In this document: piece after piece, positions 29,690 to 38,163 of the stretch | Numbering within the stretch: position 1 is the stretch's first letter | Layout of the letters: every line of letters starts with the position of its first letter | From: Alphaproteobacteria bacterium | GTDB lineage: Bacteria; Pseudomonadota; Alphaproteobacteria; Micropepsales; Micropepsaceae | Assembly: GCA_017983635.1 (NCBI GenBank) | Contig: JAGOBA010000002.1 | Coordinates: 434,001 to 498,000 of the forward strand | Reading direction: 5' to 3' | Length of the DNA: 64,000 bases | Made by a program: the position numbers and the translations under genes | Notes under the pieces: model-generated | Told to the model about the DNA's origin: nothing | Seen by the model: the letters and a program-made list of their open reading frames with translations, nothing else | Database searches by the model: none

Positions 29690-31057
29690 ATGAATCGGAA
29701 GGTGTTGTTATTGGCCTCGGCGGTAGCGGTCATGTTGACCGGATCGGCTTGGGCGAAGTCGTCGCCGGACCAGGTTGCCCGCTTGGGCAAGGATCTGACG
29801 CCGATGGGGTCGGAACGGGCTGGTACGCCTGATGGGATGGTGCCGGCGTGGGATGGCGGCTTGTCGGCGCCGCCGGCGGGTGTGAAGTTTGACCCGAAGA
29901 AAGAGAATCCGCCGAACCCGTTTACGGGCGATGCGGTGAAGTTCACGGTGACGGGCGCGAACGCGGGTCAGTACGACCAGTATCTGACGGACGGCTACAA
30001 GGCGCTGCTGAAGAAGTACAGCTCGTACAAGATGAAGGTTTACCAGTCGCGCCGGACGTGTGCGCTGCCTGAGTATGTGTACGCGGCGATCAAGGCGAAC
30101 GCTTCGAATGCGACGCTGACGCCGGACGGCGACGGGATTAACAACTTTGTTGTCGGCATGCCGTTCCCGATTCCCAACAACGCCATGGAACTGATCATGG
30201 ACAAGCGGTTCTCGTACCGCGGTTATAAGTCCACACGTCAGTTTGCGGTGGCGCCGGTTCAATCGAACGGTTCATTCAACCTGATCTCGGTTCAGGACGA
30301 GGCGATTTTCCGTTATGCGAACCCGGCGGTGAAGTCGTCGGACGAGCTGAACAACATCGGCTTGCTCTATATTGCGAACACTATTGCCCCGGCGCGTCTG
30401 GCCGGCAACGTTGTGTTGGTGCATGAGTCGATCAACTCGGCGGTTGAGCCGCGCAAGGCCTGGGCGTATTCGCCGGGTACGCGCCGCGTCCGCCGCGCGC
30501 CGGACATTGCCTACGACAACCCGGGCACGAACACGGACGCGATGTCGACGTCCGACTCGTTCGACGGCTTCAACGGTGCGTTGGATCGTTACACCTGGAA
30601 GTTGAAGGACCGCCAGGTGAAGTTCATCGCCTACAACTCGTATGACATTCTGCATACGAAGTATGCGGATTTCGTCAAGCCATCGCATCTGAATCAAGAT
30701 GTCATTCGTTATGAGCCGCATCGCGTTCACGTTGTTGAAGCGACATTGAAGGCCGGCACGCGTCACGTTTACGCGCGTCGCGTGATGTACCTGGACGAAG
30801 ACTCGAAGACGATCAGCGCGACCGAAAACTACGACGGTCGTGGTCAGCTGTGGCGCGTCCAGGAGCTGCCGACAGTGAATGCGTATCATGTGCCGCACTG
30901 CGGTACGGCCGCGATGGAGGTGCAGTATGATGTACTGTCGGGTCGTTATCTGGTTGGTGGTATGCGTGCGGAAGAGCCGCCGGTGAACTACTTTGCCGAC
31001 GAACTCAACGAAGCGCGTTACACGCCGGAAGCCATTCGTTCGCTGGGCGTCCGCTAA
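29690..31057 (+). CDS. DUF1329 protein, copy 1
   Basis: 455 residues from the ATG at 29690 with a GGAG site upstream. The signal peptide ends G-S-A-W-A. The mature N-terminus (L-G-K-D-L-T-P-M-G-S-E-R-A-G) and W-D-G-G-L are typical of DUF1329, periplasmic proteins predicted to have a LolA/LolB-like lipid-binding fold. With DUF1302 it may carry a hydrophobic ligand between periplasm and outer membrane; this is inference. Codon choice (many G- and T-ending codons) differs from the C-ending bias of neighbouring genes. The protein equals that of copy 2. Confidence 0.88.
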   Translation: MNRKVLLLASAVAVMLTGSAWAKSSPDQVARLGKDLTPMGSERAGTPDGMVPAWDGGLSAPPAGVKFDPKKENPPNPFTGDAVKFTVTGANAGQYDQYLTDGYKALLKKYSSYKMKVYQSRRTCALPEYVYAAIKANASNATLTPDGDGINNFVVGMPFPIPNNAMELIMDKRFSYRGYKSTRQFAVAPVQSNGSFNLISVQDEAIFRYANPAVKSSDELNNIGLLYIANTIAPARLAGNVVLVHESINSAVEPRKAWAYSPGTRRVRRAPDIAYDNPGTNTDAMSTSDSFDGFNGALDRYTWKLKDRQVKFIAYNSYDILHTKYADFVKPSHLNQDVIRYEPHRVHVVEATLKAGTRHVYARRVMYLDEDSKTISATENYDGRGQLWRVQELPTVNAYHVPHCGTAAMEVQYDVLSGRYLVGGMRAEEPPVNYFADELNEARYTPEAIRSLGVR

Positions 31058-31087
31058 TTGGCGGCGGCCTGAAGGCTAAGTGAGTGC

Positions 31088-31123
31088 GGGCCGGTCTCCG
31101 AATGCGGGGGCCGGCCCTTTTTT
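31088..31123 (+). terminator. Rho-independent terminator after DUF1329, copy 1
   Basis: GGGCCGG (31088-31094) pairs with CCGGCCC (31111-31117), followed by six T. It lies 30 bp after the stop codon and immediately before the heptamer hairpin, so read-through into the Ycf48-like gene is probably limited. Confidence 0.75.
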
Positions 31124-31125
31124 CA

Positions 31126-31195
31126 GGGATCAGGTATCAGGGATCAGGAATCAGATCCCAAACCTTCTGATCCCTGATCCCTGATACCTGATCCC
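31126..31195. repeat. Long inverted repeat of heptamer units, copy 1
   Basis: Two 30-bp arms (31126-31155 and 31166-31195) are complementary except for one position and are separated by 10 bp. Each arm consists of TGATCCC-type heptamers. The right arm ends just before the GAGGG ribosome-binding site of the Ycf48-like gene. It could be an RNA stabiliser, a second terminator stem or a protein-binding site. Confidence 0.9.
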
Positions 31196-31208
31196 GAGGG
31201 TTAGTCTC

Positions 31209-32303
31209 ATGCGTTTATCGTCGAAGCTCCTAGTCGCAGCCGCCGCAGCCGCTTTGTCGGCCGCTCTAGCGCCTGTGGCGTTGTCGATTGTGGCGCCGCC
31301 GACGAGCAGCGAGGCTGTGAAGTCGAAGTTTGTGACCGAGGCGTTGCTGTTGGGCGTGACGCGGGCGGGCAAGCGCTTGGTGGCGGTGGGCGAGTACGGC
31401 GATGTCGTTTTGTCGGACGACGAGGGCAAGACCTGGCGCCAGGCGCAGAAGGTGCCCACGATCGTGACGCTGACGGCGGTGCACTTTATCGACGACAAGC
31501 AAGGCTGGGCCGTGGGCCACGACACGCTGGTTCTGCACACCGAGGATGGCGGCGAGACCTGGGTGAAGCAGGCGGGCGGCGGGGCGAGCGACAACGCGCT
31601 GCTGTCGGTGTACTTCAAGGACGCGATGAACGGCCTGGCGGTGGGCGCGTTCAACTACACGACCGAGACGAAGGACGGCGGCAAGACCTGGGTCGAGCGC
31701 AAGACGCTGATCCCCGAGGGTGCGGCCCCGGCCACGCCCAAGCCCGGTGCGGCCGCCGATCCGTATGCGGCCGCGACCGGCGATGAGAACCACTTGAACC
31801 AGATCTTTGCCGGCCCCGATGCGAACACGTTGTTCGTGGCGGCTGAGGCGGGCGCGGTCTACCGCTCGCAGGACGGCGGCGCGACCTGGACGAAGATCTT
31901 GACCGGTTATGCGGGCTCGTTCTGGGGCGGCCTGACCGCCAAGGACGGCTCGATCTATCTGACCGGCATGCGCGGCAACATCTGGCACTCGACCGACAAG
32001 GGCACGACCTGGACGAAGCTGGACACGCGCGGCGCCGACCAATCGATTGCGCAGGGCGTTCAGCTGGCCGACGGCAGCTTTGTGTTTGTGGGGCTGGGCG
32101 GGCAGGTCCTGTACTCGCCCGACGGCAAGGCCTTCACGCTGACCTACCGCCCCGACCGCAAGGGTCTGAACGCGGTCGCCGAGGATGGCGACAAGCTCCT
32201 CGTCTTCGGCGAGGCCGGCGTCCAAACCCAGTCCCGCACCCCCATCGAAGCCGAAATCGATGTCCCCCTCCCAGCCGATGGTGGCAGCAGCGGCCAACCC
32301 TAG
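31209..32303 (+). CDS. Ycf48/BNR-repeat periplasmic protein, copy 1
   Basis: 364 residues. A signal peptide or anchor (about 1-30) precedes a seven-bladed propeller with repeated Asp-box motifs: S-D-D-E-G-K-T-W, T-E-D-G-G-E-T-W, K-D-G-G-K-T-W, S-Q-D-G-G-A-T-W, S-T-D-K-G-T-T-W. This is the Ycf48/photosynthesis-assembly-like family. Such genes commonly accompany DUF1302/DUF1329 genes in non-photosynthetic bacteria, where the role is unknown. The last residues (G-G-S-S-G-Q-P) lie outside the repeat and differ from copy 2 (G-A-A-Q-Q), so this end is chimeric. Confidence 0.88.
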   Translation: MRLSSKLLVAAAAAALSAALAPVALSIVAPPTSSEAVKSKFVTEALLLGVTRAGKRLVAVGEYGDVVLSDDEGKTWRQAQKVPTIVTLTAVHFIDDKQGWAVGHDTLVLHTEDGGETWVKQAGGGASDNALLSVYFKDAMNGLAVGAFNYTTETKDGGKTWVERKTLIPEGAAPATPKPGAAADPYAAATGDENHLNQIFAGPDANTLFVAAEAGAVYRSQDGGATWTKILTGYAGSFWGGLTAKDGSIYLTGMRGNIWHSTDKGTTWTKLDTRGADQSIAQGVQLADGSFVFVGLGGQVLYSPDGKAFTLTYRPDRKGLNAVAEDGDKLLVFGEAGVQTQSRTPIEAEIDVPLPADGGSSGQP

Positions 32304-32384
32304 TCCTGTCGCTACCATCAGGACAAAGCGCTTTGCACCCACCCTGAGTGGTGCAGTGCGTGCCGTTCTACAGCGCCCCAATTG
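32284..32384 (-). pseudogene. Possible truncated signal-peptide leader at the repeat junction
   Basis: On the minus strand, the unique sequence just beyond repeat copy 1 reads K-R-F-V-L-M-V-A-T-G-L-G-L-A-A-A-A-T, a signal-peptide-like stretch. It stops being sensible exactly where the repeat begins (32283). It may be the 5' end of a gene cut by the duplication. Only the leader supports this. Confidence 0.25.
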
Positions 32385-32443
32385 TGGCGCAAATGATTCA
32401 GCACGCTAGGTGCAGTAGCCAAATTCCTCTTCGAATCGCAAAG

Positions 32444-32459
32444 TTAACCTCTTGTTAAC
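32444..32459. promoter_or_regulatory. CtrA-type box upstream of DUF1302 copy B
   Basis: TTAA-N7-TTAAC (TTAA at 32444-32447, TTAAC at 32455-32459) is the full consensus for the alphaproteobacterial cell-cycle regulator CtrA. It lies 166 bp before the DUF1302 B start in the 321-bp gap 32304-32624, which otherwise holds only the possible leader relic. Such an AT-rich spaced motif is rare by chance in this GC-rich DNA. Confidence 0.5.
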
Positions 32460-32624
32460 CGCTTTGCCGCGTTCATGGGCCGGAAGGTTCAGGAAGCCGG
32501 AAGCAGCGGTGAACGGGCAGTTCGTTCGCGACCGCGCGTCTGGTCGGTTTCGCCGGGGCGCCGGCACTGCGAACACCAAAAGCTCGAGCCATCACCGTAT
32601 GGCCGCGCGACAGAGGGGAAACAA

Positions 32625-35261
32625 ATGTCGACCAAATCCAACCAGCGCGTCAGCCTGCTGGGATCCGCCGCCGCTCTCGCGCTGTTAACCACGGCACCAG
32701 GCGCCCAAGCCGTCGAAACCAAATTCGGCGACGTCACGATCATGTTCGATACGACAGTGTCCGTTGGCGGGTCGGTGCGCACCTCCGATCGCGAAACGGC
32801 GTTTCTCGCGGAGAGCAACGGCGGAAGTAACATCGACACGCGGTTTCTGACGGGCTTCAACACGGCGGATGTCACCTCCAGCGGGGGGCTTCCGGGAACG
32901 ATTGGCCTGAACGGCCTTCCTTCAGGCGTGAACCGCGAAGGCAGCGTGAACGGCGACGATGGCCGCCTCAACTACGACAGCGGTGACCTGACATCGGCCA
33001 ACATCAAAGCGAACCACGATCTACAGATCAGCTTTGAAAACTACAAGATCTTCGTTCGCGGCGTTGAATTCTACGACGTGATCCTCAATGACGGCAGCCA
33101 CACCGCGCGCAGCGATCTCGCGGACAACGTGACCAATGTCGTTGGCCGCGACGCCCAATTGCTCGACGCCTTCATCAGCGCCGACTACACAGTTGGCGAT
33201 CTGCCGCTGAACATTCGCGCCGGCAAGCAAGTTATCAGCTGGGGCGAGGGTACGTTCATCCTGAACGGCATCAACGTCGCCAACCCGATCGACGTAAGCG
33301 CGTTCCGCCGTCCGGGCGCCGAAATCAAGGAAGGCCTGCTCCCCGTCAACTCGCTCTTTGCTTCGATCGGATTGCCGATCGACGGCATGTCGGTCGCGGG
33401 CTACTACATGTTGGATTGGGAACCGTTCAAGATCGACCAACCGGGCACGCCGTTCTCGGGCAGCGATGTGTTTGGTTCGTCGAACCTGCTCAACACCGAC
33501 CCGCGCGGCAACGTTCTCGGAACGAGCTTCCTTTCCGGCAACGCTTACAGCGGCACGTTCCGCCGGAACTGCAACACCGACAACCTCGGAACATTCAAGC
33601 AGTCCGCGGCACGTCAAGTGGCCGCGCTCGCCGCTTTCGACGCCGCGTACGATGCCGTCATCCATGCGAACTGCGCCGTGGGATCCGACCCTATCGACTT
33701 CGACTACAAGATTCCGACCGGTCAACTGGAGTTCGTGAAGAACACGTTTGGCTCGGAAGACATCGTGACCCACGACCCGCAACGCGAAGCGAGCGATGAC
33801 GGTCAATACGGCATTCGCCTGAACTATTTCGCTGAAGAATTGAACGGCACCGAGTTCGGCTTCTATCACCAAAACTACCATAGCCGGTTGCCGTTTGTTG
33901 GCTTCCGCGCCGGTGCGCCAACCGTCGGAATCTCGACGACTGCGCCGACGTCGAGCGTATCGGGTCGTGCAACGGCGCCGGTGGGCTTCTTGTACAATCC
34001 AGCCTCGGTCGCCGCGGTGTTATTGAACGGTGCAGTTATCGCGCCGAACGGTTATGCCGCGACCGGCAATCCATTGACGCTTTACGCAGGGGGAGCCACA
34101 GAGCGGACGCTGTTCCAGAACACGCTCGCGGGCGATCCAAACAACTTCGAAGGCCTCATGGCCAACGTTGCCGCTGCAATCGCGACAAATCTTGGCGGTC
34201 CGTTCGCGGCGGAAGCGGGATCAATCGTAGCGGCGGCCGCCGCGTCGGGCGCAACCCAGGCCGACTTCGATAACTTGTCGCGCATCAATGCACTACTTGT
34301 TGCCGCGTCAATCTCCACCGACCTGGGTGGAGCCCTACTGATGGACGGCTCGGAACTTCTCGCCGCAACGAACCCAATGTCGGATTACTTCGAGTATCCG
34401 GAGGACATCGAGCAGTGGGGCTTCAGCTTCAACACCACGATCGGATCGTGGGGCTTGCAGGGTGAGTTCTCGTTCCGCCCGAACGCGCCGTTCCAGCTCG
34501 ACACCGACCAGCTCACGATCGCCTCTGCCTTCTCGCAGTGCGCGTCTTGGGGCGTCGGCACGGCGGGCCTTGCCTTGCAGCTGATCCAAACGCTGAAACA
34601 GTACAACTGTCCCTACAACGACGACCTGACTCAGACCGCGGCACAGAAAGCGGCCGCCGGTTTGGCGCCGGGTCTGCAGGACCTGCAGGGCTTCATCCGC
34701 GACGAAATGTACACGGCCTCGATCGGCACGACGGCGACGTTCACGCAGTCGGATTGGTTGATTGACAAGCTCGGCGCCGACCTCGGCATCCTCGTCACGG
34801 AAGCAGGCATGGTCTTTGTACCGAACGTCGAAGACACCTGGGTCGACAAACTTGCGAGCCCGCTTCTGGCCGGCCCGCAATTTCAAAACACCGGTTGCCA
34901 AGGCTCCGACTTGCCGCTCGGCGGCTTCCTTGACTTGCGCGACGCAACCTCGAAGCAATGCCGCCCGACCAACTTCTCGACCGGCCTCGTGTTGCTCTAT
35001 CGCTTGGACTACAACAACGCCTTCGACACCGGTTTCGTCGTCAGCCCGCAGCTGACTTACAGCTGGGACATCGAAGGTACGACGCCGGCGCCGTATGGCA
35101 ACTTCATCGAAGACCGTCAGGCGGTGAGCCTGGGCGTGACCGGCACCCTGAACAACAACTTCCGCTTGGGCGCCAGCTACACGAACTTCTTCAGCGGCCA
35201 CGTGAACAGCAAATCGCGCGACCAGGACTTCGCGTCCCTGACCGCCAGCTACTCGTTCTAG
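32625..35261 (+). CDS. DUF1302 outer-membrane protein, copy B
   Basis: 878 residues from the ATG at 32625 with an A-G-A-G-G-G-G-A-A ribosome-binding site. The signal peptide ends P-G-A-Q-A, the mature N-terminus is V-E-T-K-F-G-D-V, and the protein ends S-Y-S-F. It shares the whole architecture of copy A, including the conserved G-C-Q-G-(T/S)-D-L-P and K-Q-C-R-P-T Cys motifs near the C-terminus. The middle loops are much diverged (for example an Ala-rich insert around 500-560). The different loops suggest different or broadened substrates. A CtrA-like box lies upstream and a terminator follows. Confidence 0.88.
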   Translation: MSTKSNQRVSLLGSAAALALLTTAPGAQAVETKFGDVTIMFDTTVSVGGSVRTSDRETAFLAESNGGSNIDTRFLTGFNTADVTSSGGLPGTIGLNGLPSGVNREGSVNGDDGRLNYDSGDLTSANIKANHDLQISFENYKIFVRGVEFYDVILNDGSHTARSDLADNVTNVVGRDAQLLDAFISADYTVGDLPLNIRAGKQVISWGEGTFILNGINVANPIDVSAFRRPGAEIKEGLLPVNSLFASIGLPIDGMSVAGYYMLDWEPFKIDQPGTPFSGSDVFGSSNLLNTDPRGNVLGTSFLSGNAYSGTFRRNCNTDNLGTFKQSAARQVAALAAFDAAYDAVIHANCAVGSDPIDFDYKIPTGQLEFVKNTFGSEDIVTHDPQREASDDGQYGIRLNYFAEELNGTEFGFYHQNYHSRLPFVGFRAGAPTVGISTTAPTSSVSGRATAPVGFLYNPASVAAVLLNGAVIAPNGYAATGNPLTLYAGGATERTLFQNTLAGDPNNFEGLMANVAAAIATNLGGPFAAEAGSIVAAAAASGATQADFDNLSRINALLVAASISTDLGGALLMDGSELLAATNPMSDYFEYPEDIEQWGFSFNTTIGSWGLQGEFSFRPNAPFQLDTDQLTIASAFSQCASWGVGTAGLALQLIQTLKQYNCPYNDDLTQTAAQKAAAGLAPGLQDLQGFIRDEMYTASIGTTATFTQSDWLIDKLGADLGILVTEAGMVFVPNVEDTWVDKLASPLLAGPQFQNTGCQGSDLPLGGFLDLRDATSKQCRPTNFSTGLVLLYRLDYNNAFDTGFVVSPQLTYSWDIEGTTPAPYGNFIEDRQAVSLGVTGTLNNNFRLGASYTNFFSGHVNSKSRDQDFASLTASYSF

Positions 35262-35277
35262 TAAATATCCCCAATTT

Positions 35278-35313
35278 CGGCCCATCCCGACCCTGTCGGG
35301 ATGGGCCGATTTG
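35278..35313 (+). terminator. Terminator after DUF1302 copy B
   Basis: Perfect 14-bp stem CGGCCCATCCCGAC / GTCGGGATGGGCCG (35278-35291, 35295-35308) with a 3-base loop, then ATTTG. It lies 16 bp after the stop. The sequence is unrelated to the terminator of copy A. Confidence 0.8.
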
Positions 35314-35431
35314 CGACTGCGACGGACTAAGAGTAGAGTCCGCCGTGAGCGCAATGCGAGATTGACGAATTGTGTCTCGGGCGGGGGCGAAAAACCGCGA
35401 ACGGACCTTGGATAAGTGGAGGAATGGAGTG

Positions 35432-36799
35432 ATGAATCGGAAGGTGTTGTTATTGGCCTCGGCGGTAGCGGTCATGTTGACCGGATCGGCTTGGGCGAAG
35501 TCGTCGCCGGACCAGGTTGCCCGCTTGGGCAAGGATCTGACGCCGATGGGGTCGGAACGGGCTGGTACGCCTGATGGGATGGTGCCGGCGTGGGATGGCG
35601 GCTTGTCGGCGCCGCCGGCGGGTGTGAAGTTTGACCCGAAGAAAGAGAATCCGCCGAACCCGTTTACGGGCGATGCGGTGAAGTTCACGGTGACGGGCGC
35701 GAACGCGGGTCAGTACGACCAGTATCTGACGGACGGCTACAAGGCGCTGCTGAAGAAGTACAGCTCGTACAAGATGAAGGTTTACCAGTCGCGCCGGACG
35801 TGTGCGCTGCCTGAGTATGTGTACGCGGCGATCAAGGCGAACGCTTCGAATGCGACGCTGACGCCGGACGGCGACGGGATTAACAACTTTGTTGTCGGCA
35901 TGCCGTTCCCGATTCCCAACAACGCCATGGAACTGATCATGGACAAGCGGTTCTCGTACCGCGGTTATAAGTCCACACGTCAGTTTGCGGTGGCGCCGGT
36001 TCAATCGAACGGTTCATTCAACCTGATCTCGGTTCAGGACGAGGCGATTTTCCGTTATGCGAACCCGGCGGTGAAGTCGTCGGACGAGCTGAACAACATC
36101 GGCTTGCTCTATATTGCGAACACTATTGCCCCGGCGCGTCTGGCCGGCAACGTTGTGTTGGTGCATGAGTCGATCAACTCGGCGGTTGAGCCGCGCAAGG
36201 CCTGGGCGTATTCGCCGGGTACGCGCCGCGTCCGCCGCGCGCCGGACATTGCCTACGACAACCCGGGCACGAACACGGACGCGATGTCGACGTCCGACTC
36301 GTTCGACGGCTTCAACGGTGCGTTGGATCGTTACACCTGGAAGTTGAAGGACCGCCAGGTGAAGTTCATCGCCTACAACTCGTATGACATTCTGCATACG
36401 AAGTATGCGGATTTCGTCAAGCCATCGCATCTGAATCAAGATGTCATTCGTTATGAGCCGCATCGCGTTCACGTTGTTGAAGCGACATTGAAGGCCGGCA
36501 CGCGTCACGTTTACGCGCGTCGCGTGATGTACCTGGACGAAGACTCGAAGACGATCAGCGCGACCGAAAACTACGACGGTCGTGGTCAGCTGTGGCGCGT
36601 CCAGGAGCTGCCGACAGTGAATGCGTATCATGTGCCGCACTGCGGTACGGCCGCGATGGAGGTGCAGTATGATGTACTGTCGGGTCGTTATCTGGTTGGT
36701 GGTATGCGTGCGGAAGAGCCGCCGGTGAACTACTTTGCCGACGAACTCAACGAAGCGCGTTACACGCCGGAAGCCATTCGTTCGCTGGGCGTCCGCTAA
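35432..36799 (+). CDS. DUF1329 protein, copy 2
   Basis: 455 residues, the same protein as copy 1. Signal peptide to G-S-A-W-A, then the DUF1329 domain (predicted LolA/LolB-like periplasmic lipid-binding fold). It follows DUF1302 copy B, so each DUF1302 gene has an identical DUF1329 partner. An in-frame start 60 bp upstream lies partly outside the repeat and would add residues lacking in copy 1; I reject it. Confidence 0.88.
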   Translation: MNRKVLLLASAVAVMLTGSAWAKSSPDQVARLGKDLTPMGSERAGTPDGMVPAWDGGLSAPPAGVKFDPKKENPPNPFTGDAVKFTVTGANAGQYDQYLTDGYKALLKKYSSYKMKVYQSRRTCALPEYVYAAIKANASNATLTPDGDGINNFVVGMPFPIPNNAMELIMDKRFSYRGYKSTRQFAVAPVQSNGSFNLISVQDEAIFRYANPAVKSSDELNNIGLLYIANTIAPARLAGNVVLVHESINSAVEPRKAWAYSPGTRRVRRAPDIAYDNPGTNTDAMSTSDSFDGFNGALDRYTWKLKDRQVKFIAYNSYDILHTKYADFVKPSHLNQDVIRYEPHRVHVVEATLKAGTRHVYARRVMYLDEDSKTISATENYDGRGQLWRVQELPTVNAYHVPHCGTAAMEVQYDVLSGRYLVGGMRAEEPPVNYFADELNEARYTPEAIRSLGVR

Positions 36800-36829
36800 T
36801 TGGCGGCGGCCTGAAGGCTAAGTGAGTGC

Positions 36830-36865
36830 GGGCCGGTCTCCGAATGCGGGGGCCGGCCCTTTTTT
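36830..36865 (+). terminator. Rho-independent terminator after DUF1329, copy 2
   Basis: Same GGGCCGG...CCGGCCC stem with T-run as at 31088-31123, carried within the duplicated segment. Confidence 0.75.
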
Positions 36866-36867
36866 CA

Positions 36868-36937
36868 GGGATCAGGTATCAGGGATCAGGAATCAGATCC
36901 CAAACCTTCTGATCCCTGATCCCTGATACCTGATCCC
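36868..36937. repeat. Long inverted repeat of heptamer units, copy 2
   Basis: Same 30-bp arms and 10-bp loop as 31126-31195, again ending directly before the ribosome-binding site of the Ycf48-like gene. Confidence 0.9.
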
Positions 36938-36950
36938 GAGGGTTAGTCTC

Positions 36951-38039
36951 ATGCGTTTATCGTCGAAGCTCCTAGTCGCAGCCGCCGCAGCCGCTTTGTC
37001 GGCCGCTCTAGCGCCTGTGGCGTTGTCGATTGTGGCGCCGCCGACGAGCAGCGAGGCTGTGAAGTCGAAGTTTGTGACCGAGGCGTTGCTGTTGGGCGTG
37101 ACGCGGGCGGGCAAGCGCTTGGTGGCGGTGGGCGAGTACGGCGATGTCGTTTTGTCGGACGACGAGGGCAAGACCTGGCGCCAGGCGCAGAAGGTGCCCA
37201 CGATCGTGACGCTGACGGCGGTGCACTTTATCGACGACAAGCAAGGCTGGGCCGTGGGCCACGACACGCTGGTTCTGCACACCGAGGATGGCGGCGAGAC
37301 CTGGGTGAAGCAGGCGGGCGGCGGGGCGAGCGACAACGCGCTGCTGTCGGTGTACTTCAAGGACGCGATGAACGGCCTGGCGGTGGGCGCGTTCAACTAC
37401 ACGACCGAGACGAAGGACGGCGGCAAGACCTGGGTCGAGCGCAAGACGCTGATCCCCGAGGGTGCGGCCCCGGCCACGCCCAAGCCCGGTGCGGCCGCCG
37501 ATCCGTATGCGGCCGCGACCGGCGATGAGAACCACTTGAACCAGATCTTTGCCGGCCCCGATGCGAACACGTTGTTCGTGGCGGCTGAGGCGGGCGCGGT
37601 CTACCGCTCGCAGGACGGCGGCGCGACCTGGACGAAGATCTTGACCGGTTATGCGGGCTCGTTCTGGGGCGGCCTGACCGCCAAGGACGGCTCGATCTAT
37701 CTGACCGGCATGCGCGGCAACATCTGGCACTCGACCGACAAGGGCACGACCTGGACGAAGCTGGACACGCGCGGCGCCGACCAATCGATTGCGCAGGGCG
37801 TTCAGCTGGCCGACGGCAGCTTTGTGTTTGTGGGGCTGGGCGGGCAGGTCCTGTACTCGCCCGACGGCAAGGCCTTCACGCTGACCTACCGCCCCGACCG
37901 CAAGGGTCTGAACGCGGTCGCCGAGGATGGCGACAAGCTCCTCGTCTTCGGCGAGGCCGGCGTCCAAACCCAGTCCCGCACCCCCATCGAAGCCGAAATC
38001 GATGTCCCCCTCCCAGCCGATGGTGCGGCGCAACAATAA
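36951..38039 (+). CDS. Ycf48/BNR-repeat periplasmic protein, copy 2
   Basis: 362 residues, the same as copy 1 up to about residue 357 and then ending G-A-A-Q-Q. It has the signal sequence and Asp-box propeller repeats described for copy 1. A terminator follows 28 bp after the stop, so this is probably the native gene end. It is the last member of the duplicated cluster; the diiron protein genes start about 125 bp further on. Confidence 0.88.
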   Translation: MRLSSKLLVAAAAAALSAALAPVALSIVAPPTSSEAVKSKFVTEALLLGVTRAGKRLVAVGEYGDVVLSDDEGKTWRQAQKVPTIVTLTAVHFIDDKQGWAVGHDTLVLHTEDGGETWVKQAGGGASDNALLSVYFKDAMNGLAVGAFNYTTETKDGGKTWVERKTLIPEGAAPATPKPGAAADPYAAATGDENHLNQIFAGPDANTLFVAAEAGAVYRSQDGGATWTKILTGYAGSFWGGLTAKDGSIYLTGMRGNIWHSTDKGTTWTKLDTRGADQSIAQGVQLADGSFVFVGLGGQVLYSPDGKAFTLTYRPDRKGLNAVAEDGDKLLVFGEAGVQTQSRTPIEAEIDVPLPADGAAQQ

Positions 38040-38067
38040 GCAGCCGTAACAGGCTCTGAAAGGCCGC

Positions 38068-38105
38068 GACGCGGTCGTCCTATGACGGCCGCGTCATCTT
38101 TTTCT
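38068..38105 (+). terminator. Terminator after the second Ycf48-like gene
   Basis: GACGCGGTCGTC (38068-38079) pairs with GACGGCCGCGTC (38084-38095) with one G-T type mismatch and a CTAT loop, followed by ATCTTTTTC. It separates the DUF1302 cluster from the diiron genes. Confidence 0.8.
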
Positions 38106-38163
38106 TGAATCGTTGACTTTTGTGCCTACCATTATGGCGACCAGAGCAACCGAGGCGCGCCCC

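Larger units (their letters stand above)
29656..32283 (+). repeat. 2,628-bp direct repeat, copy 1 (DUF1329 + Ycf48-like)
   Basis: Matches 35398-38025. Both boundaries and every segment compared share the same offset of 5,742 bp, so no net indel has occurred. No mismatch was seen where I compared the two copies, and both DUF1329 products are the same. It starts 34 bp before the DUF1329 ATG and ends inside the last codons of the Ycf48-like gene, which therefore have different C-termini. No terminal inverted repeats or transposase are visible. Confidence 0.95.
35398..38025 (+). repeat. 2,628-bp direct repeat, copy 2 (DUF1329 + Ycf48-like)
   Basis: Second copy of 29656-32283 with the same content. 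Its right end passes into a Ycf48-like stop codon and a normal terminator, so this copy looks like the better-preserved context. Confidence 0.95.

Noticed and set aside
31266..32381. Long open frame on the minus strand opposite the Ycf48-like gene (and its twin at 37008-38036)
   Set aside because: Arg/Gly/Val-rich, low-complexity translation typical of antisense frames in GC-rich genes; the plus-strand frame has clear Asp-box repeats. Only the short leader outside the repeat was kept as a possible relic.
29656..38025. Composite transposon or insertion-sequence origin of the 2.6-kb repeat
   Set aside because: No transposase, terminal inverted repeats or clear target duplications at the boundaries.
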